Source of the DNA: Pseudoalteromonas holothuriae
GTDB lineage: Bacteria; Pseudomonadota; Gammaproteobacteria; Enterobacterales; Alteromonadaceae
DNA: 64,000 bases
Assembly: GCF_945859825.1 (NCBI RefSeq)
Contig: NZ_CAMAPC010000003.1
Span: 124,001 to 188,000, forward strand
Direction: 5' to 3'
Numbering within the stretch: position 1 is the first letter of the stretch; the number at the start of each line of letters is the position of its first letter. The notes beneath the pieces are model-generated. The model did not search any database. It was not told the DNA's origin and was given only the letters and a program-made list of their open reading frames with translations. Below, one piece after another: positions 62,826 through 64,000 of the stretch. A program made the translations under genes and the position numbers.

Positions 62826-64000
62826 AAACGCCAGCGCAAACCGGATGATAAAGGCATTGGTTACATCAACAAAAAATGCCGACACCAAAGGTAGAATAAT
62901 AAATGCAGTCGGTGCCGGACCATGTGCTTTTGTGACCGCAGTCATATTAGCAATTGCCGTGGGCGTGGCACCCAAAGCAAACCCACCGAAGCCAGCTCCC
63001 AATACGGCCGCCTGATAACTGCGACCCATTAGTGGAAACAGTACCAATAAAATAAAAACCACAGCGCCTATAGTCTGTAGTGTTAATAACACGAGCAAAG
63101 GACCCGCGAGGCTGGCAATAGTCCAAAGCTGCATACTCATCAGCGACATAGTTAAAAATAAACTAAGAGAAAAGTCAGAGATAATCGCTAATGAACGCGT
63201 TCGAGCAGGCCAAGGCATGTTCGGAAATATATGCGGCAACGTATTTGAAAGTATGATCCCCACTAACAAACAGGTTACAAAAAGAGGCAATTTAAAACCA
63301 ACTTCGGTGATTATTTCGTTTGCTATCCAACCTAAAATAATACAAATATGCAGCACCAAAATGGCAGCCATAAAATTTAAGTGACTAAACCTCTGCAAGT
63401 CCACTTTTTCGTACTCCACACCCACCATCGGTGCTTCTACAGACTCTGCAGTTAACTTATGTTTGGAAATTAAAAATTTGGCGATAGGACCACCAATCAG
63501 ACTCGCAATCACGAGTCCAAGTGTAGCTGCTGCAACACCAATTTCTAATGCTCCCTCAATACCCATAGCTTGAATATCTGGTGCCCAAGCAATTGCAGTA
63601 CCATGACCACCTATCAGTGCCGCTGAGCCGGTTAAAACACCAACTTGTGATGGTAATCCAAGTGCCAGTGCGCCCGTAATACCAATCACATCCTGAATAA
63701 CAATATAGGACAAGGTCAGCACTAACAGGATAATCAGGGGCTTCCCCCCTTTTTTGAGGTCACTAAATTTGGCATTAAGGCCAATCGCGGTGAAAAAGTA
63801 AACAAGTAAACGGTCGCGAGTAGATAAATCAAAATTCACCTCAATCTGCACAGTCATATAAACAAAATAGAACACCAGCGCTGCGAGCAACCCACCTGTT
63901 ACTGGCTCTGGGATATTAAATTCTTGCAACAGTTTAAATTTTTTGGTTAATAAAAAGCCTACAAAAAAAACCAAAATACCTAGAGTGTATGAGGTAAAGC
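62823..64000 (-). CDS. gltS: Sodium/glutamate symporter GltS (5' end outside window)
   Basis: At least 392 residues are visible. The frame is open to the window edge (FTSYTLGILVFFVGFLLTKK), so the start codon lies beyond 64000. The GltS pattern is strong: IPEPVTGGLLAALVFYFVYM, GLNAKFSDLKKGGKPLIILL, GSAALIGGHGTAIAWAPDIQ and GFGGFALGATPTAIANMTAV. The two G-rich reentrant loops are present. It imports glutamate with Na+ across the inner membrane. Its stop codon is a TAA overlapping the right end of element copy C. Confidence 0.95.
   Translation of the reverse strand, partial: FTSYTLGILVFFVGFLLTKKFKLLQEFNIPEPVTGGLLAALVFYFVYMTVQIEVNFDLSTRDRLLVYFFTAIGLNAKFSDLKKGGKPLIILLVLTLSYIVIQDVIGITGALALGLPSQVGVLTGSAALIGGHGTAIAWAPDIQAMGIEGALEIGVAAATLGLVIASLIGGPIAKFLISKHKLTAESVEAPMVGVEYEKVDLQRFSHLNFMAAILVLHICIILGWIANEIITEVGFKLPLFVTCLLVGIILSNTLPHIFPNMPWPARTRSLAIISDFSLSLFLTMSLMSMQLWTIASLAGPLLVLLTLQTIGAVVFILLVLFPLMGRSYQAAVLGAGFGGFALGATPTAIANMTAVTKAHGPAPTAFIILPLVSAFFVDVTNAFIIRFALAF

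Noticed and set aside
1..64000. CRISPR array, prophage, integron, tRNA or rRNA genes.
   Set aside because: No regularly spaced repeats, phage structural genes, integrase, cloverleaf or rRNA sequence was recognised on reading the window.

Overview
The window is chromosomal DNA of a marine gammaproteobacterium. The best guess is Pseudoalteromonas or a close member of the Alteromonadales. This rests on low GC, TonB-dependent sugar uptake, many secreted peptidases and hydrolases, LytTR-type regulators, a GlyGly-CTERM metalloprotease and a NorR/NnrS/flavohaemoglobin NO module. The assignment comes from gene content, not from a marker gene. No rRNA, tRNA, CRISPR array, prophage or transposase gene was seen.

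Layout. 1-5 kb: end of an unrecognised gene, a PQQ-type aldose dehydrogenase, a chemoreceptor and a CE2-like esterase. 5-8 kb: a secreted TAP-like peptidase divergent from a 7-TM receptor with a LytTR DNA-binding domain, with two 9-bp repeats exactly 21 bp apart between them. 8-11 kb: ahpC-ahpF. 11-14.5 kb: a DUF3429 protein, a diguanylate cyclase gene broken by a small mobile element and by a frameshift, a BMT5-like methyltransferase with a C2H2 finger, and an RhtA-type exporter. 14.5-25 kb: an S9/S41 peptidase operon, a glycosyltransferase, ThrE, and a reprolysin-like metalloprotease with a lipoprotein.

25-31.5 kb is a complete trehalose system: LacI-type regulator, TonB receptor, MFS permease and GH37 trehalase, with near-identical palindromic operators in front of both transcription units. 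31.8-37.7 kb: MgtC, SoxR, a DAACS carrier fused to a solute-binding domain, and small proteins. 38-47.4 kb: a TPR protein, a FAN1/VRR-NUC nuclease fused to a DnaQ-type exonuclease, a LOV-domain hybrid histidine kinase whose gene overlaps that of a periplasmic binding protein, and a TetR-hydrolase pair. 49-50 kb: two complementary bacterioferritin subunits. 50-54.6 kb: norR divergent from a sigma-54-type promoter driving a small membrane protein, nnrS and hmp. 55-64 kb: a LytS/LytTR pair, a degenerate metallo-beta-lactamase-fold protein, a serine hydrolase, small proteins, a low-Mr tyrosine phosphatase and gltS, which runs off the window.

The most notable items are a family of about 265-bp TA-flanked MITE-like elements (two full copies, one truncated, one diverged), the LOV kinase plus binding protein pair, the FAN1-DnaQ fusion and the DAACS-SBP fusion. 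Start sites were moved from the longest frame to an internal ATG/GTG where a ribosome-binding site, signal peptide or stop-start overlap argued for it.
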